Origin: Kocuria rosea subsp. polaris
Lineage (GTDB): Bacteria; Actinomycetota; Actinomycetes; Actinomycetales; Micrococcaceae
Direction of reading: 5' to 3'
Length of the DNA: 52,560 nt
NCBI RefSeq assembly: GCF_001483755.1
Contig: NZ_LQBK01000041.1
Coordinates: forward strand, 1 to 52,560
In this document: positions 18,135-25,743 of the stretch, piece by piece
How positions within the stretch are numbered: the first letter of the stretch is position 1
Layout: every line of letters begins with the position of its first letter
Made by a program: the position numbers and the translations under genes
The notes under the pieces: generated by a model
Databases searched by the model: none
The model's input: the letters and a program-made list of their open reading frames with translations, nothing else
Told to the model about the DNA's origin: nothing

Positions 18135-19986
18135 CAGGGCGGCCCTCGTTTCCGGTCTCATTGGCGATCTGCGCCTTGAACGCACGTGCCTGCTGCTGGA
18201 CGGCCTTCGCCGCCTGTCCCGCGCCGGTGGGGCCCGTGGGACGGGCCCCCGAGCGGGACGGTGCTGCACCCGCACCGGAGCCGGGCGTGGGACGAGCCCC
18301 GGTGCGAGGTGCCGCCCCGGTGCCGGGGGTCGGTTGCGCCCCGGTCCCCGTCGAGGACTTCTGTGCACCGTCCTGGACGGGGGTGCCCGAGTAGCCCGCT
18401 CCTGCCGCGCCGGTGCCATGGGTGCTTCCGCCGGTGCTTCCGGCGGTGCTTCCGCCGGTGGCTCCGCCGGTGCTGGAGGTGCCCGCCGTCGCACTGGACT
18501 CGGTGGCCTGGGAGACAGCTTCCCCGGTCTTCTGCACGGCGTTGGCCGCCGCCATGCCCGCCGCCACAGGAGCAGCTGCTGCACCCGCGGCAGCAGTACC
18601 AGCGGAGCCCGCCGTGCCTACAGCGCTGGCCCCAGCGGTGCCGCTGGCCCCACCGGCAGGTGCGGACGGACCAGCAGGTGCGGAACCCGCTCCGCCCTTT
18701 GAGGGTGGCGTGGAGGAGGAGTCAGAGCCGAAGCCGCGTCCCGAGCGCGCCAGGTGGGAGGCTCCCTGTGGGATCGCCGCGCCCATCGCTGCGATCCCCA
18801 GCGCCCCGCCGCTGCTACCGCCGGAGGAGGACATCGAGCCCAGGACGGGGCTGAGGAACCCGATGAGCACGGGCAGGGCGAACACGGAGGCGACGATCAT
18901 CATCAGCCCGGCGGCGAACTGGATCAGCCCGCTGCCGGAGTCCTCCCACACCCCGGTGGTGGACATCTTGATCGCCAACCCGTAGATCAACGCGGCGGCG
19001 GGCTTGTAGAAGGCGAAGGCCAAGGTCCAGGCGATGACCTTCTGGAAGAAGCTCTTCCCCGTCTCGGTGTTCAGGAACGCCGCGGAGAGCGGCAGGATCC
19101 CGGCCATCAGGAACAGCATCCCAGTGCGCAGCACCATCAGCATCAACTGGATGATGTTCACGATGATCGCCACGACCCCGCCGACGATGATCAGGATGAC
19201 GTTGCCGCCCAACCACACCGGATCCGCCGCCCCAGCGCTGGTGGCGTTGTCCAGGGCCAACAGCTTGAGCACGTCGGTCTGGAAGTCCTCGCCAATGGCG
19301 GAGTCGATGATCTGCACGGCCAGGGCGTCGGTGCCAGCCACCAGAACGTTGAGGATCGTCACCCCGGAAGCGGTCACCACGGCTAGGGTGAGCAGATTCT
19401 TCAGCAGATCGCGGGCCGGTTCAGCGCGCTGTGTCCAGGCCATCTGGGCCCCGGCGATCATCACGCTGAGTGCGGCTACGGCCAGGGTGAGGTAGAAGGT
19501 CTGGTCCTGGATGAAGCCCACCGATCCGGACAGGTTCGGCGCCCGGGCGGGGACGAGGAAGCCGATCAGGCTGGTGGCCCCACCGATCAGTGCCGCCCCT
19601 GAGGCCAGCACGGTGGCCGTGTTGACCAGGCCGGCCCCGTCGCCGCGGCGGGCGTTGGTGGCCAGCACGATGCCCAGGAACAGCACCCCGAACACGCACA
19701 CCCCCAGCCCGATCCAGCTCGCGTAGCTCAGCAGCAGATCGACCTGATCGTTGAACGCTCCCCGGATCGGAGCCTCAGCAGCGCCGCCGTTCTCGTTAGT
19801 GAGGCTGGCGCTACCCACCGTGGTCCACATCGACCCCAGGGAGGCGATCGTCTCGACCACGGCCGAGGTCACACCGTCCGCGATCTGATCCAGCGCATCC
19901 CCGGCCGCCCCGCTGAGCGTGCTGCTGATGCCCTCCTTGGTCTTACAGATGACGTCGATGGGGTTGCAGTTGTTTTCCTCATCCAT
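18115..19986 (-). CDS. trbL: TrbL/VirB6-like polytopic channel protein
   Basis: 623 residues. Residues 1-75 are likely outside the membrane (MDEENNCNPIDVICKTKEGI). About eight hydrophobic helices lie between residues 85 and 395 (for example IGLGVCVFGVLFLGIVLAT and VILIIVGGVVAIIVNIIQLM). A tail of some 220 residues, extremely rich in Ala/Gly/Ser/Thr/Pro, follows. This architecture matches TrbL/VirB6 proteins that line the transfer pore. The tail contains near-repeats such as GGSTAGSTGGSTHGTG and probably extends into the cytoplasm. The start overlaps the upstream gene by eight bases. Confidence 0.78.
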   Translation of the reverse strand: MDEENNCNPIDVICKTKEGISSTLSGAAGDALDQIADGVTSAVVETIASLGSMWTTVGSASLTNENGGAAEAPIRGAFNDQVDLLLSYASWIGLGVCVFGVLFLGIVLATNARRGDGAGLVNTATVLASGAALIGGATSLIGFLVPARAPNLSGSVGFIQDQTFYLTLAVAALSVMIAGAQMAWTQRAEPARDLLKNLLTLAVVTASGVTILNVLVAGTDALAVQIIDSAIGEDFQTDVLKLLALDNATSAGAADPVWLGGNVILIIVGGVVAIIVNIIQLMLMVLRTGMLFLMAGILPLSAAFLNTETGKSFFQKVIAWTLAFAFYKPAAALIYGLAIKMSTTGVWEDSGSGLIQFAAGLMMIVASVFALPVLIGFLSPVLGSMSSSGGSSGGALGIAAMGAAIPQGASHLARSGRGFGSDSSSTPPSKGGAGSAPAGPSAPAGGASGTAGASAVGTAGSAGTAAAGAAAAPVAAGMAAANAVQKTGEAVSQATESSATAGTSSTGGATGGSTAGSTGGSTHGTGAAGAGYSGTPVQDGAQKSSTGTGAQPTPGTGAAPRTGARPTPGSGAGAAPSRSGARPTGPTGAGQAAKAVQQQARAFKAQIANETGNEGRPDGADRS

Positions 19987-20728
19987 CGTGAGGACCCCAC
20001 TCGATGTACCCGCTCAGGTCTGACACCTGACCGGACACCGGGCCGGGATCGCCGTTCTCCTGGAAGGAGACGTGCCAGTCCCCCTCCGTCCATACGAGGT
20101 CAACGCCGGTGGTCATGTAGATGTCCTCGGTGCCGTCGTCGGCGGCAACGACGACCTCCACGGACGCTTTGTCTGCGGTGTAAGACAGCAACCGGAAACC
20201 TCCGACTTCCAAGGGAACTGTCGCAGTGTCACCTGAGCTCAGTCGTTGCTGGACCTGGCCGATGGCCACGTCTCTGCCCGGGCCGTCCACGGCCTGCGCT
20301 TTGATGGTGTCCAGCAGTAGCTGCGGGTCATTGCCCGAAGTCAGGATGTTCGTGGTGGCAAGAAGTGCGCCCTCGGGGGTGTGGGAGTAGCAGGAGCGGA
20401 CGCCGGTGGACTCATCCACGGTGCCAGGCCCGTGCTCCTCCGAGGACGGTGCGTAGATCGCGCCCAGGGCGGTCCATTCGACGTCCTCGGGCGCTTTCGT
20501 GAGCGTGGTGCCTCCGGAGGCGTCCAGCCCGCACACCGACTCCTCGCCCGAGACCGGTTCGGCGGTCGTGGCCGGTGCCGGGGCGGCCTGGGTGGGCTCT
20601 TCACCGTCGGGCCACAGCCACAGAACCACCCCCAGCACGATCAGCAACGCGACCAGGACCGCTGAGATCAGGAAGCGGGGGGCCTTCCACCAGGTGTTGT
20701 TGTCGTCGGTCTCGATCTGATCTGTCAC
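19979..20728 (-). CDS. Membrane-anchored transfer protein, VirB8-like position
   Basis: 249 residues. A single N-terminal helix (about 18-40, FLISAVLVALLIVLGVVLWLW) is followed by a low-complexity linker and a globular extracytoplasmic domain with two cysteines (SVCGLDASGG, GVRSCYSHTPEGALLATTNIL). Topology and operon place suggest the VirB8/TcpC role of stabilising the channel, but sequence similarity was not recognised, so this is an inference. The GTG start is supported by GGAG six bases upstream. Confidence 0.65.
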   Translation of the reverse strand: MTDQIETDDNNTWWKAPRFLISAVLVALLIVLGVVLWLWPDGEEPTQAAPAPATTAEPVSGEESVCGLDASGGTTLTKAPEDVEWTALGAIYAPSSEEHGPGTVDESTGVRSCYSHTPEGALLATTNILTSGNDPQLLLDTIKAQAVDGPGRDVAIGQVQQRLSSGDTATVPLEVGGFRLLSYTADKASVEVVVAADDGTEDIYMTTGVDLVWTEGDWHVSFQENGDPGPVSGQVSDLSGYIEWGPHDG

Positions 20729-20774
20729 CTGCTGCTCCTCTGATGCGGGGGGATGGTCTTGCGGAGGCCAGAGG

Positions 20775-21074
20775 TCATGCCCCGGAGATGAAAGAGAGGA
20801 TCGAGGCGCCGCCGGAGATCAAGGCCACGGCCAGGACGATCTTGATGATCCCGGAGACCTCCTCGGTGGTCTCTCCGCGGCGGGCGTCGAAAGCCATCTT
20901 TCCGCCGACCACCAGCAGACCCAGGACGGCGATGCCCAGGGCGATCCATTTGCCGACACCGACCATGCGGTTCCAGGTGTCGCCGATCCCGGGAGGGGCC
21001 AGCGGGTCGGAGTCGGGCAGGGCGGCCGGCAGCGCCAGCATCGTGTCCTGTGCAGCCAGTACGAGGTCGATCAT
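20775..21074 (-). CDS. VirB2/TrbC-like two-helix membrane protein
   Basis: 99 residues. A short N-terminal segment (about 25 residues, possibly a signal) is followed by two helices (about 40-60 WIALGIAVLGLLVVGGKMAF and 75-97 IIKIVLAVALISGGASILSF) separated by a charged loop, DARRGETTEEV. This hairpin topology is that of VirB2/TrbC pilin-like subunits and of TcpD-like proteins in Gram-positive systems. The ATG overlaps the upstream stop (ATGA). Confidence 0.7.
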   Translation of the reverse strand: MIDLVLAAQDTMLALPAALPDSDPLAPPGIGDTWNRMVGVGKWIALGIAVLGLLVVGGKMAFDARRGETTEEVSGIIKIVLAVALISGGASILSFISGA

Positions 21075-21706
21075 TGGGGGGTCCTCTCAGAAAGTGCTTC
21101 ATCGGCTGCCTCACCGAGGGCGGTGAGGACTTTTCTCGGCTCCCGGGCCATGGACTCCCAGTCCACGGCCCCGGTGAGCCGGAGCTCTTCGATCCAGGGC
21201 ACCACCCAGGTGGAGGGCACACCACCGGAAATCACCCGGGTCGCTGCGACCAAGGACTTCGGGGTGCGCCCTGGGGCATCGGCCACCAGGACGAGACCTT
21301 GGAGGTCGACATCGGGGTGGGCGCCGGCCGCCCAGTCGCGGGCAGCGAGACGGGCGGCGTCGAGGCCCCGCTTGTTCTGCCGGGCCACGAGGAAGACCGG
21401 CGCTGGGGCGTGCTGGGTCTCCTCATCAGGGCGGGCGGGCCACCGGTGGTGGCAGGCGGTGCCGCCGAGCAGCTCAGCCAGCACAGACTCCCCGGCCCCA
21501 CCGTGGACACCGAGCCAGAACACGTCATGGGCGGTGGTGAGAAACCGCCCCAGTCGCCCCTCGTCCTCGGATAGCCCGGTCACGCCTCGCTGGGGACCTG
21601 AGGCGCCGCGGAAGACCGTGACGGTCTCCTCGGTGACGTCTTCGAAGAGCGGGCGGGGCTGCTCCTGGGTGGAGGGCGATACCAACTCAGCCCAACGGTT
21701 GTCCAT
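21071..21706 (-). CDS. DUF6668-like degenerate P-loop protein
   Basis: 211 residues. The segment VFWLGVHGGAGESVLAELLGG resembles a Walker A loop in which the invariant lysine is replaced by glutamate, followed by APVFLVARQNKRGLDAARLAARDWA and GLVLVADAPGRTPK as in MinD/ParA-type folds. ATP binding is therefore doubtful. It is the first gene of the minus-strand transfer operon; AGGAGG lies five bases before ATG 21706. It may be a non-catalytic partner of the MinD-like ATPase encoded divergently (inference). Confidence 0.65.
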   Translation of the reverse strand: MDNRWAELVSPSTQEQPRPLFEDVTEETVTVFRGASGPQRGVTGLSEDEGRLGRFLTTAHDVFWLGVHGGAGESVLAELLGGTACHHRWPARPDEETQHAPAPVFLVARQNKRGLDAARLAARDWAAGAHPDVDLQGLVLVADAPGRTPKSLVAATRVISGGVPSTWVVPWIEELRLTGAVDWESMAREPRKVLTALGEAADEALSERTPQ

Positions 21707-21754
21707 CACACCTCCTCGCTTGCAGGGCCTCCAATAGACTGGACCCTATGTGCA

Positions 21755-21806
21755 TTAGACAACACTGAGAGAGGATTAGCAATGTTAAACAACACTAGAC
21801 AACAAA
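21755..21806. repeat. Three TTAGACAACACT-type iterons in the divergent tra promoter
   Basis: Copies lie at 21755-21766 (TTAGACAACACT), 21785-21796 (TTAAACAACACT) and 21795-21806 (CTAGACAACAAA), in an AT-rich gap between the transfer operon and the HTH gene. The identical 10-mer TAGACAACAC recurs at 30239-30248 before the DnaQ-like gene. They are probably binding sites of the adjacent HTH protein or another element-encoded regulator. Confidence 0.6.
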
Positions 21807-21826
21807 CGAGTATGACTGTGTACAGT
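21797..21826 (+). promoter_or_regulatory. Likely promoter of the HTH/MinD/hydrolase operon
   Basis: TAGACA (21797-21802) and TACAGT (21821-21826) are 18 bases apart. The -35 box lies inside the third iteron, so a protein bound there would block transcription. The ATG at 21834 would be close to the transcription start, giving a nearly leaderless message. Confidence 0.45.
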
Positions 21827-21833
21827 GCTCGGT

Positions 21834-22103
21834 ATGAGGGCGCAGGTGATCGTCGTGTCTGACGCGCTGGACCGGCTCTTCGAGGGCCTGCCCGAGCGGC
21901 TGACCGTCGACCAGCTCGCGCAGGTGCTAGGGCTCGGTGATCGCACCATCACCTACCGCTGGTTGCGCGACGGCATCGTGCCGGCGATCAAGCTCGGCAA
22001 GACCTGGCTGATCCTGCGTGACGACATCAAGGAACACCTTCGCTCTCAGTACAACGTCCCCCATTCCACCGACAATTACGGGGCGCACACGAACGAGGAG
22101 TAG
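21834..22103 (+). CDS. Excisionase/MerR-type helix-turn-helix protein
   Basis: 89 residues. The DNA-binding core RLTVDQLAQVLGLGDRTITYRWLRDGIVPAIKLGKTWLILRDDIKEHL is the classic excisionase/AlpA-like winged HTH found in many plasmids and ICEs. It probably binds the iterons just upstream and regulates the divergent transfer operons; a direct role in excision is less likely, because no tyrosine integrase was seen. ATG 21834 is preferred over GTG 21825. The next gene starts 11 bases after the stop. Confidence 0.75.
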   Translation: MRAQVIVVSDALDRLFEGLPERLTVDQLAQVLGLGDRTITYRWLRDGIVPAIKLGKTWLILRDDIKEHLRSQYNVPHSTDNYGAHTNEE

Positions 22104-22113
22104 GGAGAGCACC

Positions 22114-23595
22114 ATGGCTCAGGCACTGGAGCGGCCGGTCTGCACGGCCAGGATCGCCGCCGACGACAGCGTGGAGGTGACGATCGACCGGGTCCCCTAC
22201 GAGTTCGCCTCGATGCCGGCAGCCATCGCCCACGTCGTCTCCATCGCCGATGACCTGGGGCGACCGGTGAAGCTGACGGCCATCGACCCGGCCTCGATGA
22301 CCGAGCCGGAGACGCGACTGATCGTCGCCGCGGACGGCTCCGTGACAGCAGATGCCAGTGCCTCGGCCAAGAAACGACCCTCCCGTGGAGGCTCTTCACG
22401 AGTTGTCACAGTCGACGACCTCGTACCGGAGTCTGAACAGACGACACGCCCGGTCGCGGCCACCGAACCAGCCGCTGACCTGAGCGAACACCAGCCCGCG
22501 GAGCCTTCCATCGACGCGGAGACCCCGCAGACGCTTCCCGAGGCCGATGTCCCCCATTCGGGGGACGCATCCGAGCTCTCAGCTACGGACCCACGGCCCG
22601 AGAGCACCGCGGGCGACACGCCCGCCGACGACCCGGCGCCCAGCAGCTCCACACCGACCCCGGTCGTCGCCGAGGCCGGAGATCCCCGTCTGCAGCTGCG
22701 CCGGGAGACGACCACGGATCAGCCCGAATCCCCCGCCCGCCACGGCTGGCGCGGGTGGTGCAACCAGACCCTCGGACTGTCCCTGGCGGCCTCGGCCGCC
22801 GAACGGGCGTCCCGGGCCCGCCGCACTCGGATTCAGCGGCCGCTGGAGACCCACCGCACAGTGGCCGTGCTCCAGCTCAAGGGCGGGGGCGGGAAGACCA
22901 CCACCGCCTACCACCTGGCCGCCACCGCCGGGCGGGTGCGCGGGGGCAACATCCTGGCCGGGGAGTTCAACGAGAACCAGGGCACCCTGGCCGAACGCTC
23001 CCTGGCCGGCGGCCACGACCGCACCACCCTGGATCTGATCCGCAACCTGGAGACCGTCACCCGGCGCACCGCCGACCTCGTGCGCTACGTGCGCCCCCAG
23101 GGCGATGACCGGATCCACGTGCTGGCCTCCCCGCCCGAGGGCACCGACCGCACCCGGGTGGACGGGCGCTCCGTGCGGGCCGCCCATGAGACCCTGCGGT
23201 CTCTCTACAGCCTGATCCTGCTCGACACCGGCAACTCCGCCCAGTCCTCCACCTGGCGCGCCGCCGTGGACGTGGCCGACTCCCTGGTGCTGGTGGCCCA
23301 CAACCGCGAAGACGACGCCCGGCTGCTGGAAGCCACCGTGGCCGCCGTCGCCGCCGAAGGCCACGGGGGCAAGCTGGCCCGTTCCGTGCTGGTGGTCTCC
23401 AACACCGCCACCAACAACACCGAACGCCTCACCCGCCTGCGCGAGTACGCCCAAGCCGTCGGGCTGGCCGGGACCGTCGTCATCCCCTTCGACAAGTCCC
23501 TCCAAGAAGGACGCGCCTTCCACTACGACGCCCTGCACCCAGCCACCGTGCAGGCCTACGAGGAAGCCACCGCCACCCTGATCGGCCAGCTCTGA
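22114..23595 (+). CDS. MinD/ParA-like ATPase with long disordered linker
   Basis: 493 residues. Residues 1-80 form a small conserved N-domain (VTIDRVPYEFASMPAAIAHVVSIADDLGRPVKLTAID). Residues 85-210 are a Pro/Glu/Ala/Thr-rich disordered linker. The C-terminal 240 residues are a MinD-type ATPase with the deviant Walker A LKGGGGKTTTAYH, EFNENQGTLAERS and LILLDTGNSAQSSTW. A separate partition ATPase exists at 28.6 kb, so this one probably serves conjugation, for example polar placement of the channel (inference). GGGAGAGC before ATG 22114 supports the start. Confidence 0.72.
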   Translation: MAQALERPVCTARIAADDSVEVTIDRVPYEFASMPAAIAHVVSIADDLGRPVKLTAIDPASMTEPETRLIVAADGSVTADASASAKKRPSRGGSSRVVTVDDLVPESEQTTRPVAATEPAADLSEHQPAEPSIDAETPQTLPEADVPHSGDASELSATDPRPESTAGDTPADDPAPSSSTPTPVVAEAGDPRLQLRRETTTDQPESPARHGWRGWCNQTLGLSLAASAAERASRARRTRIQRPLETHRTVAVLQLKGGGGKTTTAYHLAATAGRVRGGNILAGEFNENQGTLAERSLAGGHDRTTLDLIRNLETVTRRTADLVRYVRPQGDDRIHVLASPPEGTDRTRVDGRSVRAAHETLRSLYSLILLDTGNSAQSSTWRAAVDVADSLVLVAHNREDDARLLEATVAAVAAEGHGGKLARSVLVVSNTATNNTERLTRLREYAQAVGLAGTVVIPFDKSLQEGRAFHYDALHPATVQAYEEATATLIGQL

Positions 23596-23628
23596 CACAC
23601 AGCCCTCCCATCCCCCCAGGAGGCTGTG

Positions 23629-24747
23629 ATGTCAGCTGGATCCCCCCGTGCCCTCGGCGCCGCCGTGGCGCTGCTGCTGGTCTTCGCTATCGGCTCGATC
23701 GTGGCCCTCGCCGTGCTCGTCGCCACCCTGGCCGAAGACGAAGAACAGGCCTCAGCCGGCTCCTGCACCGTCACCGCCGTCACCACGGGCAACGACAGCG
23801 GTGAGGAGGGCGCACCGAATATCCCCAACGGCTGGGCGCCACTGGTCGAGGACGCTGCCCGGACCGCCGGGCTGCCGGTGAGCGTGGTGGCGGCACAACT
23901 GGCCCAAGAATCCGGGTGGAACCCGGACGCCACCAGCCCGGCCGGCGCTCAGGGCATCGCCCAGTTCATGCCCGCCACCTGGGCCACCTACGGCAACGGT
24001 GGGGACCCCTTCGACCCCGAGGACGCGATTCCCGCCTACGGCCGCTACATGGCCGCCCTCAAGACCGAAGTGCAACCGATCGCCGGCGAGGACGCCGGTG
24101 AGCTCGTGCGTCTGACCCTGGCCGCCTACAACGCCGGCCCCGGGGCCGTGGAGCAGCACCAGGGGGTGCCGCCGTACCAGGAGACCCGCGACTACATCGA
24201 CACGATCCTGGACACCGGCCAGTCCCAGTTCTCCGCCCACTGCCAAGCCCCCACCGGGGCCCTGGCCTGGGACGGAGACCTCGGCGACGGAGAGTGGACC
24301 ACCCCACTGCCCGGGGGCGTGTTCACCTCCGGCTACGGCGGCCGCGCCCTGGCCGGGGTCCCGGGTTGGGCCAATCAGCACGAGGGCGTGGACATCGCCA
24401 CCCCCGGAGCCGGCCAGGGAAGCGGCGGGGTCGTCGTCGCCCCGACGTCCCTGCGGATCACCGGGTTCAACACCACCGACGGGTGCGTGATCGCCAAGGA
24501 GAACGGGGACGACCCCGACTTCGGCTTCGCCTTCTGCCACCTGCACTCCTGGGACGTGGCCAAAGGCCAGCAGCTCAAACGCGGCGACGTCATCGGCACC
24601 GAGGGCAACCGCGGACGCTTCGGCATGGCCACGCACCTGCACTTCGAGATCTACAAACCCGACGCCCCGGAGATGGTCTTCCCTTACCAGGGGCACAACA
24701 TCGACCCCGAGCCCATCCTCAAACAGAAAGGAGCATGGCCGAAATGA
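23629..24747 (+). CDS. Bifunctional cell-wall hydrolase, SLT plus M23 peptidase
   Basis: 372 residues. One N-terminal membrane helix (about 10-33) is followed by a lytic transglycosylase domain with catalytic Glu94 in AQESGWNPDA, the motifs GAQGIAQFMPATW and AYNAGPGAV. The C-terminal zinc peptidase M23 domain has HEGVDIATP, FCHLHSWD and HLHFEIY. Such enzymes (VirB1/TcpG-like) open the peptidoglycan for the conjugation channel. All catalytic ligands are present. AGGAGG precedes ATG 23629. It shares the operon with the MinD-like ATPase and the lipoprotein. Confidence 0.88.
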   Translation: MSAGSPRALGAAVALLLVFAIGSIVALAVLVATLAEDEEQASAGSCTVTAVTTGNDSGEEGAPNIPNGWAPLVEDAARTAGLPVSVVAAQLAQESGWNPDATSPAGAQGIAQFMPATWATYGNGGDPFDPEDAIPAYGRYMAALKTEVQPIAGEDAGELVRLTLAAYNAGPGAVEQHQGVPPYQETRDYIDTILDTGQSQFSAHCQAPTGALAWDGDLGDGEWTTPLPGGVFTSGYGGRALAGVPGWANQHEGVDIATPGAGQGSGGVVVAPTSLRITGFNTTDGCVIAKENGDDPDFGFAFCHLHSWDVAKGQQLKRGDVIGTEGNRGRFGMATHLHFEIYKPDAPEMVFPYQGHNIDPEPILKQKGAWPK

Positions 24748-25337
24748 CCCGACACCGCCTGATCACCGCCCTGGCCTTGTGCCTGCTGCCCCTGACCGCC
24801 TGCGGGCCAGAGGGGCCACAGCAGACCAGCGAGCAGACCACCGCTCCCGCCACGGCCACGCCCTCCCCCACCGAATTCACCCCTGGAGAAGGAACCTTCC
24901 CCGACCCGGACACCGTGGAGCGCAGCGACGTGGAGGCCACCGCCGAAACCGCCGCGCTGATGCTGCACTCCTGGGACACCGCCACCGACCGCACCCAGAC
25001 CGCCGCAGCGATCCGCGCCAAGCCGCTGATGTCCCAGGAATGGGCCGACCACCAGGTCGAACCGGAACGCAACGGCAACCAGGCCGCCTGGCTCGAACCA
25101 GCACAGCACCAGGCCTACAGCGCACCCAGCCTTGTGCCGGCCGTTGGCGACGTCTCCCGCGACGTCGCCGCGGACAAAGCCATCCGCGCCTACGACCTCA
25201 CCTGGCGATGGATCAGCCGCGACGGTCACGAGATCGAGGCCACCGGCCAACGCCAGGTCGTCATCTACCTCGAGAAGCACAACGGGCATTGGGACGTCGT
25301 TGGCCACCAGACCCATGACATGGGCACCAGCAAGTAA
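24744..25337 (+). CDS. Conjugation-associated lipoprotein
   Basis: 197 residues. The signal peptide TRHRLITALALCLLPLTAC ends in a lipobox (LTAC) with Cys20 as the expected lipidated residue. A Thr/Pro/Ser linker and a globular domain resembling NTF2-like or VirB8-like folds (QVVIYLEKHNGHWDVVGHQ) follow. ATG 24744 overlaps the hydrolase stop (ATGA); an alternative in-frame ATG at 24735 is closer to AAAGGAG. It is probably surface-exposed and part of the transfer apparatus. Confidence 0.72.
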   Translation: MTRHRLITALALCLLPLTACGPEGPQQTSEQTTAPATATPSPTEFTPGEGTFPDPDTVERSDVEATAETAALMLHSWDTATDRTQTAAAIRAKPLMSQEWADHQVEPERNGNQAAWLEPAQHQAYSAPSLVPAVGDVSRDVAADKAIRAYDLTWRWISRDGHEIEATGQRQVVIYLEKHNGHWDVVGHQTHDMGTSK

Positions 25338-25394
25338 ACCCGACACGGACACCCGATGCTGTTCAATGTCATGTACATGTGGCAGGCTGAGTCC

Positions 25395-25613
25395 ATGAAG
25401 GAATACGAGCCCCCCAAGATGATCGGGCGCAGAGTCCCGTTCAGCATGCGGGTGCTTCCTGAACAGCACCGCCGCGCTTTCGAGAAGGCGGCCGCTCTCG
25501 GCCTGTCCCAGGCTGATTACATCGGTGCGCTGATCGACCGTGACTACGGATTACCGAACGCGATAGACGACCGGCAGAACGCTGAGGAGCTCCCCATCAC
25601 CAAAACCGCTTAA
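25395..25613 (+). CDS. Small ribbon-helix-helix-like protein
   Basis: 72 residues. The pattern RRVPFSMRVLPEQHRRAFEKAAALGLSQADYIGALIDRDYG has the beta-strand/helix/helix spacing of CopG/Arc-type regulators and of the toxin-antitoxin or plasmid copy-control proteins of that fold. It may regulate the replication gene that starts 131 bases downstream. A CATGTACATG palindrome lies just upstream of the start. Confidence 0.5.
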   Translation: MKEYEPPKMIGRRVPFSMRVLPEQHRRAFEKAAALGLSQADYIGALIDRDYGLPNAIDDRQNAEELPITKTA

Positions 25614-25619
25614 ACGACT

Positions 25620-25647
25620 GACGGCCCGCCGTGGAGGGCGGGCCGTC
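25620..25647 (+). terminator. Hairpin ending the plus-strand transfer operon
   Basis: A perfect 11-bp stem (GACGGCCCGCC and its complement) with a 6-base loop, seven bases beyond the stop of the small RHH-like gene. No T-run follows. Confidence 0.7.
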
Positions 25648-25743
25648 GAAGTCAATCAGCTGTCGCAAGTTTGCCGACCGAGACAGCTGGTTCAACAGAA
25701 ACCGGATGAGAACCGCATATGAACCCATTACCAGGGGACCGTT

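Noticed and set aside
16620-18584. Longer start (18584) for the SCO6880-family gene
   Set aside because: The first 150 residues would be an Arg/Pro-rich shadow of the TrbL-like tail; family-like sequence begins at 18134.
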